A DNA stretch of 64,000 nt from Pseudomonadota bacterium (GCA_027623555.1 JAQBSZ010000005.1:98250-162249); one strand, 5' to 3'. Shown: positions 28,694 through 39,376, numbered from the stretch's first letter. Notes: generated by a model from the sequence alone, not told the origin. Numbers and translations: made by a program.

Positions 28694-31408
28694 TTAGACA
28701 GTACTCTTTTCAACTACTTCGAATACGTCTGTGGAAAGCTCCGCATCGGCCTTGATGCGCTGTAGCTGACTCTGCATCAGTGCCTGTCGAGCACTGTCGA
28801 ATTTCTTCCAACGGGTCAGCGGAGTGAGTAGCCTGGCAGCAATCTGTGGATTCAGCTTGTCCAGTTGTAGCACCCGGTCGGCCAGAAACTCGTACCCCGC
28901 ACCGCTTCTGGCATGAAACCCAAGGTAATTCTGCCCACAGAAAGCGCCTATCAGTGAGCGTACCTTGTTCGGATTTCGAATCTCGAATGCCTCGTGTTTG
29001 AGCAACTCATTGACCCTTTCCAGAGCATCAGGCGACTGGCATGTCGCCTGTACGACGAACCATTGATCTACCACCAGCGGCTCATGTTGCCATTGATCAT
29101 AGAATGACTGTAATGCAACTGCGGCCAGTTGTTGCCCTTTTGATGTTTCGCTGTTAACCAGGCAACGCAGCGCGGCCATCTGGTCTGTCATGTTGCTGGC
29201 TTGCGCAAATTGTGTCTGACAGGCATCAATCCAGGTGTCTTCGCCGGTACGCAGCAGATTGGCAAGGGCAAGATTCTTCAGGGCTCTCTGCGCGATAGAA
29301 TCCGCATCAGCCTGGTAAGGCGCCGCGTTATGGTTTGCCTCATACACTTTGGCAAATTTGTCTGCCAGGAGGGTCGCCAGCGCGTTAGCGACGGTTTCCC
29401 GCACCCGGTGAATACTATCCACGTTTGCCACGCTTGCCTGTTCGATCAGTAAACCTTCGGTGGGAAGTGCCAGCAGATGGGCAATCATCGCCTTATCGAG
29501 TGTATTTACTGACAGTACCGAATCCAGCACACCTGCATAGGCATTAACGAGAATTTCGGGAACTATCAACGGTTTTCCTGCGCCCTCTTCCTCTTGTCCT
29601 TGTAGCGCATGAATACTCTGGGTTGCCAGAGTCTGTGAGGCGCTCCAGCGATTAAAGCCATCACTGTCATGTACCATCAGGAAGCATAAATCTTCCGCTG
29701 TATAGTCAAAATTCAAGCGCACCGGAGCACTGAAACTTCTTAGCAGCGACGGCACTGGCTCCGCGGCGATGTCAGTAAACACGAATTGCTGGGCCTGCTG
29801 ATCGATTATCAATACCCTGTCCAGTCCCTGCTCGCGGCTGCCCTCATCATCCTTCAGCTTCAGGGCAAGCGCATCGCCATTGCGGCCAAGCAAGCCCATG
29901 CGCAGCGGCAGTTGCAACGGTTGCTTGTTACTCTGGCCCGGCGTGTCCGGACAATGCTGGGCGACGCTCAGTGTGTACTGCTGCAACCGGGCATCATAAT
30001 GCCCCGCTATATCCAATACCGGGGTGCCCGCCTGGCTATACCAGCGTCGAAACTGACCCAGGTCGACGCCACTGGCATCTTCCATGGCTTTGACAAAATC
30101 TTCGGTGGTCACTGCCTGACCATCGTGCCGGGAGAAGTACAGGTCGGTACCCTTGCGAAAATCCTCGGCACCCAGAATCAGGTGGATCATCCGGACTACT
30201 TCGGCACCCTTCTCATAAATTGTCACCGTATAGAAGTTGGCTATTTCCATGTAAGAGTCCGGACGCACCGAATGGGCCATGGGGCCAGCATCCTCGGCAA
30301 ACTGTACCGTCTTTAAAAAGTTTACGTCCTCGACACGTTTCACTGTTCGCGAACCCATGTCGGCAGAAAATTCCGAGTCACGAAATACCGTAAAGCCTTC
30401 TTTCAGGCTCAATTGAAACCAGTCCCTGCAGGTGACTCGGTTGCCTGACCAGTTATGAAAATATTCATGCGCCACGACCGCCTCAACCCGCTGAAAGGAA
30501 AAATCTGTGGTCGTGCCTGGAGCGGCGAGCACGCAGGATGTGTTAAAAATATTGAGACCCTTGTTCTCCATGGCTCCCATGTTGAAATCATCCACTGCCA
30601 CGATCATGAAGATGTCCAGGTCATACTCCCGACCATAGACTTCCTCATCCCAGCGCATGGCATTTTTCAGGGACAACATGGCGTGATCACACTTCTCGAT
30701 GTCTTTTTCTTCGACAAAAATCTGCAGCTTGATGACTCTTCCGGAGCTGGTAGTAAAACTATCGTCAAGGCTAACCAGGTCGCCTGCCACCAGGGCGAAC
30801 AGATAACTGGGTTTCTTGAATGGATCTTCCCAGGTTACCCAGTGTCTGTTTGCATCCTGCTCGACTTCCCCGCTGGCGATGTTGTTGCCATTGGAAAGCA
30901 GTACCGGGTACTTCTGCTTATCGGCCCGTATCGTGGTGGTAAACCTGGACATCACATCGGGTCGGTCGAGGTAATAGGTGATGCGCCTGAAGCCCTCTGC
31001 TTCACATTGGGTGCAGAACATTTTCCTGGATTTAAACAAGCCTTCCAGCGCCGTATTGTCTTGTGGATGCAGGCGGGTGTGTATTTCAACCGCGAATTCG
31101 GTGGCAGGACCGCCCAACAAAAGGGAGAGCTCGGGAATCGTCAGCGACTCATCGTCAACCAGGAACTGACTGCTTGCCAAGCTGACGCCCTGCACAAGCA
31201 GGCGCTTGAGCTCCAGGTGCTGTCCGTGCAGAACCAGCGTGTTACACTCAGATTCAGCGGAATCTTCATTGCGCTTGAAGAGTAACTTTGCAACTACCAG
31301 TGCCTCGTCTTCGAATAGATCAAATACGAGATCAGTAGTTGAAATAGTAAATGCAGGCGGCCTGTAATCTTTTAGATAGGTCGTCCTGGCTTGGGCATTT
31401 CTCATCAT
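28694..31408 (-). CDS. pepN: Aminopeptidase N (M1 metallopeptidase)
   Basis: Cytoplasmic zinc exopeptidase, 904 aa, removing N-terminal residues from peptides. The substrate-binding GAMENKGLN motif is near residue 275 and the zinc motif HEYFHNW (HExxH) near 310, with the third ligand Glu in LKEGFTVFRD 18-19 residues on. N- and C-terminal PepN domains are complete. Starts at ATG-ATG (31406-31408). First gene seen of a synteny block with DUF2797, DUF1315, rhomboid and nadK. Confidence 0.97.
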   Translation of the reverse strand: MMRNAQARTTYLKDYRPPAFTISTTDLVFDLFEDEALVVAKLLFKRNEDSAESECNTLVLHGQHLELKRLLVQGVSLASSQFLVDDESLTIPELSLLLGGPATEFAVEIHTRLHPQDNTALEGLFKSRKMFCTQCEAEGFRRITYYLDRPDVMSRFTTTIRADKQKYPVLLSNGNNIASGEVEQDANRHWVTWEDPFKKPSYLFALVAGDLVSLDDSFTTSSGRVIKLQIFVEEKDIEKCDHAMLSLKNAMRWDEEVYGREYDLDIFMIVAVDDFNMGAMENKGLNIFNTSCVLAAPGTTTDFSFQRVEAVVAHEYFHNWSGNRVTCRDWFQLSLKEGFTVFRDSEFSADMGSRTVKRVEDVNFLKTVQFAEDAGPMAHSVRPDSYMEIANFYTVTIYEKGAEVVRMIHLILGAEDFRKGTDLYFSRHDGQAVTTEDFVKAMEDASGVDLGQFRRWYSQAGTPVLDIAGHYDARLQQYTLSVAQHCPDTPGQSNKQPLQLPLRMGLLGRNGDALALKLKDDEGSREQGLDRVLIIDQQAQQFVFTDIAAEPVPSLLRSFSAPVRLNFDYTAEDLCFLMVHDSDGFNRWSASQTLATQSIHALQGQEEEGAGKPLIVPEILVNAYAGVLDSVLSVNTLDKAMIAHLLALPTEGLLIEQASVANVDSIHRVRETVANALATLLADKFAKVYEANHNAAPYQADADSIAQRALKNLALANLLRTGEDTWIDACQTQFAQASNMTDQMAALRCLVNSETSKGQQLAAVALQSFYDQWQHEPLVVDQWFVVQATCQSPDALERVNELLKHEAFEIRNPNKVRSLIGAFCGQNYLGFHARSGAGYEFLADRVLQLDKLNPQIAARLLTPLTRWKKFDSARQALMQSQLQRIKADAELSTDVFEVVEKSTV

Positions 31409-31449
31409 GGCCGGACCTGGGTTTGTGTTGTAGTGACTGAGTTGATGTT

Positions 31450-32277
31450 TTAGTGGCTGAGTTGAATATCGTAACCCGAGAATCGGCGCAGGTTAATTAC
31501 ACCGTTATCAAAGATCAGGTACTGACCCTTGATACCAAGCAGAGTGCCCTGGATCTTCGGCTCTTTGTCAAAATTGAATGAAGTGATTTTTTCCGGGTAC
31601 TGGACAACCGGGTAGGTGATGCTGACGGGCTCGACTCCGTTGAGTATGCTGATGGCAAAGAAGCCAAAGCGATCTTCCAGTTCCTTGATGTCTGCCTCGC
31701 ACTCTTTAAGCAGGCGCACGCTCTCCTGCTGCATGTCCAGTGTCGTAGCCTCCCCCTTTACCATTTCTCGCCAGTTGGTTTTATCCGCCACGTGTTGTTT
31801 GAACATGACCTCCAGCGTGCCGGACTGCAGACGACTGCGCACGCGCATGATGGCCAGCGCCTGGGTAGCCCCCTGGTCGACCCAGCGTGTCGGCACCTGG
31901 GTAGCGCGGGTAATACCCACTTTAAGGCCGGAAGAATTCGCCAGGTAAATGATATGGTCCTGCATGCAGTACTGCTCACCCCAGGCTGGCTCGCGGCAAC
32001 TGCCCTGGTCGAAGTGACACTTCTCCGGATGAATGATGCAGGAATCACACTGTGCCAGTTTCTGAAAACAGGGGTAGCAATAACCCTGGTTGAAGCTTTT
32101 GCTGGTCTTTCTGCCGCAATACACACAGGCAATAGTCCCGCTGTATTCCAGCCGAATCGGTTTCTCCAGATACTGATTCAGCGGCACCGCGCAATCACCC
32201 AGTGGGACCTTGTAGTCAACCGGATCACTGAGGCGGCTCTGCATCTTGCGCAGGGTTCCCCTGGCTACCACCTTCAT
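31450..32277 (-). CDS. DUF2797 domain-containing protein
   Basis: 275 aa. Two CxxC pairs (CVYCGRK, CYPCFQK) followed by CDSC and further Cys/His suggest zinc binding; the conserved YLANSSGLKVGITRATQVPTRW block resembles a GIY-YIG-like segment as annotated for this family. Function unknown. Its ATG overlaps the stop of the DUF1315 gene by 4 bp. Confidence 0.85.
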   Translation of the reverse strand: MKVVARGTLRKMQSRLSDPVDYKVPLGDCAVPLNQYLEKPIRLEYSGTIACVYCGRKTSKSFNQGYCYPCFQKLAQCDSCIIHPEKCHFDQGSCREPAWGEQYCMQDHIIYLANSSGLKVGITRATQVPTRWVDQGATQALAIMRVRSRLQSGTLEVMFKQHVADKTNWREMVKGEATTLDMQQESVRLLKECEADIKELEDRFGFFAISILNGVEPVSITYPVVQYPEKITSFNFDKEPKIQGTLLGIKGQYLIFDNGVINLRRFSGYDIQLSH

Positions 32278-32588
32278 CGTCCATCTCCTGATTGCAGGTC
32301 ACGTAGAGTCACCGGGACCGTCGTCTCGTCAGCACAGGCACTACCCTGTCTCAGGTTTGCGCCGGTGCGCTGCTGTTCGGCAATATGCCTGGCCTCATAG
32401 AGAATCAGTGCCTGCATACAATAGTCTGATTGCTCCGGTGAGAGTGGCGTTCCATTTTCCCACTTCCCCAGCGCGATGGCTGACTTGAGAGACTCATAGA
32501 TTGTCGGGTTGATGGTATCGATCAACTGCTGCATCGAGTTTCCCTGCGGCAGGAACAACGCTTCGGTACTGGTATCTTCCGAACTCAT
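32274..32588 (-). CDS. DUF1315 (YeaC-like) family protein
   Basis: 104 aa. The core IYESLKSAIALGKWENGTPLSPEQ and CMQALILYEARH match the small YeaC family, whose function is not known. The C-terminal 30 residues are extra. Sits between the rhomboid gene (8 bp) and DUF2797 (4-bp overlap), consistent with one operon. Confidence 0.85.
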   Translation of the reverse strand: MSSEDTSTEALFLPQGNSMQQLIDTINPTIYESLKSAIALGKWENGTPLSPEQSDYCMQALILYEARHIAEQQRTGANLRQGSACADETTVPVTLRDLQSGDGR

Positions 32589-32596
32589 AGTTTTAC

Positions 32597-33478
32597 TTAT
32601 CGCCTACTGATGGATTGCTGCCTGCGTACTACGCGATAGTACAACACAGCCATCACCCCTAACACCAGGCCGGACACCAGACCACCAACATGGGCGGCCG
32701 TGGCTATCCATGATGAGGCAATGATCTCCATGATCACCAGGGCCAACACGAAAAAAACGAACATATTATTGTTCAACAACAAACTGCTGCGGGGCATAAA
32801 CGTATGTACGACCCAAGTGTACCCAACCAGCCCATAGACAACTCCCGACATGCCACCAAAATTATTGTAGTCGATGTACAGGTACTGGGTTGTGTTACTG
32901 ATAAAGGAGGTTGCCAGAACCAGCGACAGAAATATCCACGGTGATTGAATCCTTTCCAGTTGCTTGCCGAAATACCACAACCAGAGCATGTTAAAGACCA
33001 GGTGCAGTTCACCGAAATGCAGGAACATCGGCGTGAGAGTCTTCAGCAACACAGACAGACTCGTTATATCTCCCAGCAACGCGAACACCCCGTCCGGGGC
33101 GATCAGCGGATAAAAGAGAAAACTCACTCGCGCCGCTTGACTGCCCAGCACACTGACAGCGGCCACCAGCAGGCTCAACGTAATCAGCGTCAGGGTAATG
33201 GGACTGGCGATGAAGGCGCGCAGTATCGCATTAAGTAGCGGCTTTCCGGAAAAACTGGATCGATTCACCGGTGCTGTAGCTGGTAGTCGTCCGGTATCGA
33301 TAGCTTCGATGAACTGCGGCAGGGAAGTACTTACAAACTGCTTCTCGAGTTCAGAACCCACCCAGATTACCTGCTGTCCTGATTCCTCGATGATGCGATG
33401 CTTGATTCCCTGACTGCGGAGAAACTGACTGTATTGAAGCAAGTCTGTATCGATGCCGAGACTGGCGGCCCTGATCAT
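32597..33478 (-). CDS. Rhomboid family intramembrane serine protease
   Basis: 293-aa membrane protease of GlpG type: a soluble N-terminal domain (about 1-75) and six membrane segments. Catalytic serine in GGMSGVVYGLVGY (GxSG, near residue 205) and catalytic histidine in AAHVGGLVSGLVLG (near residue 256). It cleaves transmembrane segments of other proteins; natural substrates are not predictable. Thirty bases downstream of nadK. Confidence 0.9.
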   Translation of the reverse strand: MIRAASLGIDTDLLQYSQFLRSQGIKHRIIEESGQQVIWVGSELEKQFVSTSLPQFIEAIDTGRLPATAPVNRSSFSGKPLLNAILRAFIASPITLTLITLSLLVAAVSVLGSQAARVSFLFYPLIAPDGVFALLGDITSLSVLLKTLTPMFLHFGELHLVFNMLWLWYFGKQLERIQSPWIFLSLVLATSFISNTTQYLYIDYNNFGGMSGVVYGLVGYTWVVHTFMPRSSLLLNNNMFVFFVLALVIMEIIASSWIATAAHVGGLVSGLVLGVMAVLYYRVVRRQQSISRR

Positions 33479-33508
33479 TGGTGCCCCACTTCAACAGATT
33501 TAGCAGTG

Positions 33509-34399
33509 CTAGACATCGGGTTTCGCTAAGCGACTACCCCAACCCAGCTTGCTCCGACACGCCTGATAGAAGCTGTACTGCGGTGGGTGAATAAGCTGTA
33601 GTGGAATTGCATTCTTGGTGACCAGAAACTCATCGCTGGCCGTGGCGGTATAGAGCACATCACCATCACAGCTCAATTGTGGTTGCAGTGTTTCCTTGGC
33701 CGCCACAACCAGGCGGATCTCACTGTCGCCATCAATCACGATCGGCCTGCTGTTCAAGGAATGAGGATACATCGGTACCAGTACCACGGCATTGAGATCG
33801 GGGTGCATGATCGGTCCGCCGGCGGACAATGCATAGGCGGTTGATCCAGTTGGCGTGGCAACGATAAGTCCGTCGGATTCCTGGCTATACACAAACTTGC
33901 CATCGACAAACAATTCAAACTCGATCATCTGTGCCGCCTTGCCCGGATGCAGTACGACATCGTTCAACGCTGAGCCCAATGCGGTTTCCTTGCCATTACT
34001 GCGCACCACGACATCGAGCAAGAATCGATTCTCGATACTGAATTTGCCATTCAATACATCGCTAATCGTCGCCTCAATATCTTCAGGCAACACGTCAGTC
34101 AGGAAGCCCAGTTTGCCGCGGTTGATCCCGATAACAGGCACTTGATCAACGGCGACATACTTTGCCACGTTGAGCATGCTGCCATCCCCACCAACCACGA
34201 TGACCAGATCACACTGCTTTGACAAATCGGCCCGACTGCATACGACCACGCCCGAATTGGTGATCAGTTCGGCCGTGACAGCATCAAGCACTACAGTGAC
34301 ACCCTGCTCTTCGAGAAAGGCCAGCAATCGGGTAAGCGAATCCACCACACCACTGTGGTCAGGTCTGCCTACCAATCCAACGCATTTGAAGTTTGCCAT
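33509..34399 (-). CDS. nadK: NAD kinase
   Basis: Phosphorylates NAD+ to NADP+ with ATP or polyphosphate; 296 aa. The family motif VVGGDGSMLNVAK (GGDG, near residue 72) and the second block TPTGSTAYALSAGGPIMHP are intact. First gene of the nadK–rhomboid–DUF1315–DUF2797–pepN run; divergent from the sugar dehydrogenase gene across 241 bp with no clear regulatory motif. Confidence 0.96.
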   Translation of the reverse strand: MANFKCVGLVGRPDHSGVVDSLTRLLAFLEEQGVTVVLDAVTAELITNSGVVVCSRADLSKQCDLVIVVGGDGSMLNVAKYVAVDQVPVIGINRGKLGFLTDVLPEDIEATISDVLNGKFSIENRFLLDVVVRSNGKETALGSALNDVVLHPGKAAQMIEFELFVDGKFVYSQESDGLIVATPTGSTAYALSAGGPIMHPDLNAVVLVPMYPHSLNSRPIVIDGDSEIRLVVAAKETLQPQLSCDGDVLYTATASDEFLVTKNAIPLQLIHPPQYSFYQACRSKLGWGSRLAKPDV

Positions 34400-34640
34400 T
34401 ACTACACCTTGCCGTTATAACCCACGACCTATTGTTGCAATGTTTACAGGTTTACAAAAGAGGCAATTGTACCACGGGCGCGGCGATGAATTCAGAGCCT
34501 AGCGAGGCTGAGATGCCCAATCAAGACCGTCTTCGATTACGAAACAAGCCGCATTTCTTGTCCTAAATTCGCGATTGAGCGCCTTAATCGAGTAGAATTG
34601 ACCCGTTTCGCCAATTGCCCAACACAGGATGCGTTGAATA

Positions 34641-35906
34641 GTGCTTGCCCTTGATAAAGATACCAGAATTGCCGTGCTTGGACTCGGATACGTCGGCTTA
34701 CCGCTGGCTCATGCGTTTGCTTCTCGATACCCTACCCTCGGTTATGACATCAATACGACGCGCGTCGATGAGATCAACCAGGGCATCGATAGTAACCTTG
34801 CATTGGGCAAGGAAGCGCTGCAAAAGCAACGGAATATTCGCTACACCAGCGACTTGGAACAGTTGGCCGATTGCCAGATCTACATCATCACCGCGCCGAC
34901 ACCAGTGGATGAGCAGAACCAGCCAGACCTGAAACCAGTCAAGAATGCCACGTCGCTGGTAGGCAAATATCTGCAAGTCAATAACATCGTCATCTTTGAG
35001 TCCACCGTATATCCAGGAGCCACGGAAGAGGAATGCATACCGATTCTCGAAGCCGTTTCAGGCCTTTCTTTGAACAGCGATTTCTTCGTCGGCTATAGCC
35101 CAGAGCGAGTAAACCCGAGAGACGATGCCCATTCACTTACGAACATCGTTAAAGTGACATCTGGCTCTTCTGAAGAATCGGCACGGGTGATCGATGAGTT
35201 GTATGGCAGCATCATTACCGCAGGCACCCACCTGGCCAGCAGCATCAAAGTGGCAGAAGCGGCGAAAGTAATCGAAAATACCCAGCGTGATTTAAATATC
35301 GCCCTGGTAAACGAGCTGGCAATTCTGTTCGAAAAACTCGAAATCGATACTCAGGAGGTACTCAAGGCTGCAGGCAGTAAATGGAATTTTCTGCCTTTCT
35401 CACCCGGATTAGTGGGCGGGCATTGTATTGGCGTCGATCCTTATTACCTGACCTATAAAGCACAGCAAGTTGGCTACCATCCCGAGGTAATTCTGGCCGG
35501 TCGTCGCATCAATGATTCGATGGGGAAATATGTGGCTGAACGCGTTGTTCGACTAATGCTTTCCAAACGTATCCATGTGATCGATGCACGGATACTGATC
35601 CTGGGCCTGGCCTTTAAGGAAAATTGCCCCGATACCAGGAACACCCGCGTCTATGAGATTGTATCTGCACTGCAGTCTTACCAGGCAGAAGTGGAAATCT
35701 ATGATCCCTGGGTCGATAGACAGGAATCCCAACTACTCATCGACGAGCTGCGTCCTGCAACCTACGATGCAGTCATCATCGCCGTGGCCCATCAGCAGAT
35801 TCGAGAACTGGGTATCGACGCGATAAAGCAGCTCGGCAAGGCAGATTCGGTGGTTTTTGATGTGAAGCATCTTTTCCCGAGTCACACGGTTGACGGCAGC
35901 CTCTAG
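34641..35906 (+). CDS. tviB: UDP-N-acetylhexosamine 6-dehydrogenase (TviB/WbpO type)
   Basis: Oxidises the C6 alcohol of a UDP-N-acetylhexosamine to the uronate using two NAD+. N-terminal NAD motif [25 protein letters not shown], the [18 protein letters not shown] block and the catalytic cysteine in [12 protein letters not shown] match the Vi-antigen TviB subgroup closely (421 aa). The start is a GTG at 34641. It lies 16 bp before an epimerase gene, so the two probably make an acidic nucleotide sugar for O-antigen or exopolysaccharide, though no glycosyltransferase is adjacent. Confidence 0.88.
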   Translation: MLALDKDTRIAVLGLGYVGLPLAHAFASRYPTLGYDINTTRVDEINQGIDSNLALGKEALQKQRNIRYTSDLEQLADCQIYIITAPTPVDEQNQPDLKPVKNATSLVGKYLQVNNIVIFESTVYPGATEEECIPILEAVSGLSLNSDFFVGYSPERVNPRDDAHSLTNIVKVTSGSSEESARVIDELYGSIITAGTHLASSIKVAEAAKVIENTQRDLNIALVNELAILFEKLEIDTQEVLKAAGSKWNFLPFSPGLVGGHCIGVDPYYLTYKAQQVGYHPEVILAGRRINDSMGKYVAERVVRLMLSKRIHVIDARILILGLAFKENCPDTRNTRVYEIVSALQSYQAEVEIYDPWVDRQESQLLIDELRPATYDAVIIAVAHQQIRELGIDAIKQLGKADSVVFDVKHLFPSHTVDGSL

Positions 35907-35922
35907 TGAGGATTCTCGGCCC

Positions 35923-36930
35923 ATGAAGATACTGGTAACCGGCGCAGCGGGATTCATCGGCCACGCCCTGTCCTTGCGATTACTCGCCCGTGGTGATGAG
36001 GTAATCGGTATCGACAATCTCAACGCCTACTATGACGTCGACCTGAAGTGCGCCCGCCTGAAGCAATTACAGGAACACCAGAATTTCGTCGACATTCGCT
36101 GCAGTCTGGAAGATGCCGACGCAATTGCGAGCACCTTCAAGAGCCACCGACCACAGCGAGTGGTGAATCTCGCTGCTCAGGCTGGCGTGCGCTATTCCCT
36201 GGAGAACCCTCAGGCCTACGTGAGCTCGAACCTGGTTGGTTTTGTCAACATCCTCGAAGGCTGCCGCTATAACGAAGTGGAACACCTGGTTTATGCTTCC
36301 AGCAGTTCGGTGTATGGAGCGAATACGGCGATGCCTTTCTCAGTTCACGACAATGTCGATCATCCGATAAGTCTGTATGCCGCCAGCAAGAAGGCCAACG
36401 AATTAATCGCCCATACCTATAGTCACCTGTTCTCATTGCCTACTACCGGGCTGCGATTCTTCACGGTGTACGGCCCCTGGGGCAGGCCTGACATGTCGCT
36501 GTTCAAGTTTACCCGGGCGATTCTGGCCGGTGAGCCCATTGACGTATACAATTTCGGCAAGCACAAACGGGACTTCACCTATATCGATGATATCATCGAG
36601 GGCGTCGTCAGGATCCTTGACAGTACTGCCACGTCAAACGCGTCCTGGAGCTCATTGGAACCCGATCCCGCTACCAGCTCTGCCCCCTACCGCCTGTACA
36701 ATATCGGCAGCAATAAGCCGGTGGAGTTGATGCGCTTTATCGAGGTGTTGGAGGGCTGTCTTGGCAAGTCGGCGGAAAAGAATTTCCTGCCCCTGCAAGC
36801 CGGCGATGTCCCGGTCACCTATGCCGATGTCGATTCGCTGATTAAGGATGTGGGGTACAAGCCTGCGACATCCATCGAAGTTGGCATCAACAACTTTGTT
36901 AACTGGTACAAAGAGTATTACCAGGCTTGA
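35923..36930 (+). CDS. UDP-glucuronate 4-epimerase-like NAD-dependent epimerase
   Basis: 335-aa extended short-chain dehydrogenase. NAD motif [10 protein letters not shown], a [10 protein letters not shown] segment typical of UDP-glucuronate 4-epimerases (WbnF/LspL group), catalytic Ser in ASSSSVYG and YxxxK in [10 protein letters not shown] start at the ATG at 35923 since the Rossmann strand begins there; the open frame extends 11 codons upstream. The partner dehydrogenase looks specific for N-acetylated sugars, so the natural substrate may be a UDP-N-acetylhexosaminuronate. Confidence 0.88.
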   Translation: MKILVTGAAGFIGHALSLRLLARGDEVIGIDNLNAYYDVDLKCARLKQLQEHQNFVDIRCSLEDADAIASTFKSHRPQRVVNLAAQAGVRYSLENPQAYVSSNLVGFVNILEGCRYNEVEHLVYASSSSVYGANTAMPFSVHDNVDHPISLYAASKKANELIAHTYSHLFSLPTTGLRFFTVYGPWGRPDMSLFKFTRAILAGEPIDVYNFGKHKRDFTYIDDIIEGVVRILDSTATSNASWSSLEPDPATSSAPYRLYNIGSNKPVELMRFIEVLEGCLGKSAEKNFLPLQAGDVPVTYADVDSLIKDVGYKPATSIEVGINNFVNWYKEYYQA

Positions 36931-36942
36931 GCGGCATCGCTA

Positions 36943-39228
36943 CTACGGAAGTATCTTCAACACCAGGGGGGTCGCGGTAAACACAATATCACCCATCCCG
37001 GGCAGCTTGTAGGCAATGTAAATAAGTAATTCTTCTCCCACCAGGGCCTCGTCGAAGTGATAGCCCCGCACAATTGTCAGCCGTTCCTGCTGTCTTAGCC
37101 TCTGCATGCCCCCGGCCGCGAACAGACTGTCAAAGTCACCGTCCCATTCACTGAGTTGCCCGGTTACATCCACCTGATACACACCGGTATGGCGCAATCC
37201 CACTAGAACATGAATACTTCCTTCCAAGCCAACATGGCGCTCATCGACCGAGATTATCGCTTCAATATCTACCTGATCAGTCGGTGAGACTGAATCACGA
37301 AATGACGGGCCTGCATCACTGCTGGCAGCAATTGCAATACTGGCTGTTGTTGCTTCCCCGCTAAGCGTTGCAACCGCAGTCGACGGCAGATCTGGCACTG
37401 TGGTAATGAAGTAACCGGCTATCTGGTGGCGGACGATGTTCAGGGAGAGTGCGGCATCGGCGCCGAACTCAGCATCGGCTAACACTCCACAATCGAAACC
37501 GAGGCAATCGAGTCTCGGGTTAGAGAATTGCGCTATGCGCGTGTCGGTATTAAAAGCGGCGGGATAGGCCATTACCGTGACGAATTGTGAATCTACGCCG
37601 TAACCGGTCGAGAAATTAAAAGTGCCGCCGGAACCATCTTCGAAATGAGAATGCGTCAAGCCCATGTTGTGTCCTAACTCATGTGCTACGGCGATGTCTG
37701 TAGGACAGTCGATGGCTATTTGGGAATAGGCATAATCTTTTTCAGAGTCAGTCGAGAAATCGCCTGCGGTGTTGAAGCCGCCTACCGGAGCCAGCCCGCA
37801 ACGCGTCGCGGCAGTTTCCAGGGGCCTGAACAACATCACCAGATCGGCGCCGTAACTGGCGCGTAGCGCATCGACGTTGGCAAAGGCTGCATCGGTCTTG
37901 TTGATGAGATGATCCAGCGCAGTGTCCATATCATCGACATCATTGTAATTCAGCAAGCCATGGTAAACCGGGCGCAAGGTAATGCCGATGTCACTATCGG
38001 CATATATTTGATTGGCAACACTGATTAGCTGATTGATGCGGGTTTCCACGCCATAGGGATACTGCGCCTGTGCGCCCGGGGTATAAAGCGCCATCACGTC
38101 GATTACGGTGTCCGCAAGATCGGCCGAAGCCGGGTCGTCCGGATCGGTGTGGGTTAGTGCCTCATTAAAGTCACTAATGCCATCGCCATCGCTATCCGTG
38201 CGAACATCATCCACCACATTGATGATTGAATCCAGGCGCAGATTGCCAACGATGGGCGTGCTAATCAGGTAGGGTCGTGAGGAAGCGTTCGTTTGTACCT
38301 CAAAGGACAGGGTTTTAGTCTCACCGGCGGCAAAGTTTCCCAGGTCGCAATACAACACGACTTGCAGTGACAGACTCTGCTGTTCCCTGCACTCAATGGG
38401 CGCCTGTGCCAGTGCACTATTTTCCAGTACAAAATAAAACTCGACATACAGATTCTGGTGAGTTTGCTTACTGATGTTCTCAAAACTTACCAGTGCTTCG
38501 ACGTTGTTACCTACGATGACTGGATTGCGGGAGAATTGCTGTGAAATGCGGAAATTACTGGCATCAATCTCCCCGTTGCTGGCATTCGCTGACGAAGAGC
38601 TGCCGAGGCCGTTACCGTGCGTTACCTGGAGCGGGAGAGTGGACTTTATGACCGGTACCGGCTTGGCGACTTGCGAATCGACTGCCCGGTCGATAATGAT
38701 GTAGTCATTCCTCAGGCTACCCTGCCCGCCTGCTAACTGGCCAGGCTGATAGATCCATCCGGTATAGGTGCCGGCACTGCCGATTGCATAGATCTGTAAA
38801 TTCAGGTCATCGGTGATCAAGTGGCCAAATAAATTGTGTTGCCCGATCGTCAGCGCCAGTGAGAATCCGGACTCGGCATGGGAACCCTGCGCGCGAATCA
38901 CGCGATCGCCGTTGATATAGGAACTGACGGCCGTAACCATCAGGTTGGCAAACTCGTTCTCAGCAATCTGAATCCGAAAACCCAGGCCGGGTTGGGCGCG
39001 CAGTAACAAGTTTGAATCGATGGCCACCAGCTTCGCACTTCTGGCAAATGTGGGAGGACTCAGTTCTGTAGCTTGCTCCGGGGCAAACGCGATCAGCAGG
39101 TCCTGCTGGGCGCGGGCCTGCCCCCCTGCCAGCAGCATGCCGAGTATGAAAATAGCGGCGAGCGAGGTAAATCCGCGACCCGGCAATAACCAGGCTTTGA
39201 CAATCATGAGTGAGGTCTGCTGCGCCAT
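36943..39228 (-). CDS. Secreted reprolysin-like zinc metalloprotease
   Basis: 761 aa with an N-terminal signal peptide ending near QARAQQ (residue 40). Residues about 240-340 look like a beta-sandwich (CARDB-like) domain; a calcium-binding thrombospondin-type-3-like repeat DSDGDGISDFNEALTHTDPDDP-type follows near 345. The peptidase domain has the metzincin zinc motif HELGHNMGLTH (HExxHxxGxxH, near 520) and a Met-turn VMAYP. The C-terminal 150 residues are another beta-rich region. Probably exported to the periplasm or medium; substrate unknown. Convergent with the epimerase gene. Confidence 0.82.
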   Translation of the reverse strand: MAQQTSLMIVKAWLLPGRGFTSLAAIFILGMLLAGGQARAQQDLLIAFAPEQATELSPPTFARSAKLVAIDSNLLLRAQPGLGFRIQIAENEFANLMVTAVSSYINGDRVIRAQGSHAESGFSLALTIGQHNLFGHLITDDLNLQIYAIGSAGTYTGWIYQPGQLAGGQGSLRNDYIIIDRAVDSQVAKPVPVIKSTLPLQVTHGNGLGSSSSANASNGEIDASNFRISQQFSRNPVIVGNNVEALVSFENISKQTHQNLYVEFYFVLENSALAQAPIECREQQSLSLQVVLYCDLGNFAAGETKTLSFEVQTNASSRPYLISTPIVGNLRLDSIINVVDDVRTDSDGDGISDFNEALTHTDPDDPASADLADTVIDVMALYTPGAQAQYPYGVETRINQLISVANQIYADSDIGITLRPVYHGLLNYNDVDDMDTALDHLINKTDAAFANVDALRASYGADLVMLFRPLETAATRCGLAPVGGFNTAGDFSTDSEKDYAYSQIAIDCPTDIAVAHELGHNMGLTHSHFEDGSGGTFNFSTGYGVDSQFVTVMAYPAAFNTDTRIAQFSNPRLDCLGFDCGVLADAEFGADAALSLNIVRHQIAGYFITTVPDLPSTAVATLSGEATTASIAIAASSDAGPSFRDSVSPTDQVDIEAIISVDERHVGLEGSIHVLVGLRHTGVYQVDVTGQLSEWDGDFDSLFAAGGMQRLRQQERLTIVRGYHFDEALVGEELLIYIAYKLPGMGDIVFTATPLVLKILP

Positions 39229-39325
39229 CTTTGCTTACACCGCAGCACCCTGCTGCTGGGAAGATTGTTCATGGGCTATTTTACGGATTTGTGGGAATTT
39301 TTACCACTTTTCTCTAATGGTATAG

Positions 39326-39340
39326 CCTACTTCAAGTAGG
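39326..39340. promoter_or_regulatory. 7-bp perfect palindrome upstream of the metalloprotease
   Basis: CCTACTT-C-AAGTAGG lies about 100 bp upstream of the metalloprotease ATG and 37 bp after the PLP-enzyme stop. It may be an operator; it is short enough to be chance. Confidence 0.2.
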
Positions 39341-39376
39341 TCCGCTATCCAATTGATTTATATTAATATGCTTTGA

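Noticed and set aside
30455..31285. 276-codon open frame on the plus strand
   Set aside because: Antisense to the N-terminal half of pepN; no domain signal.
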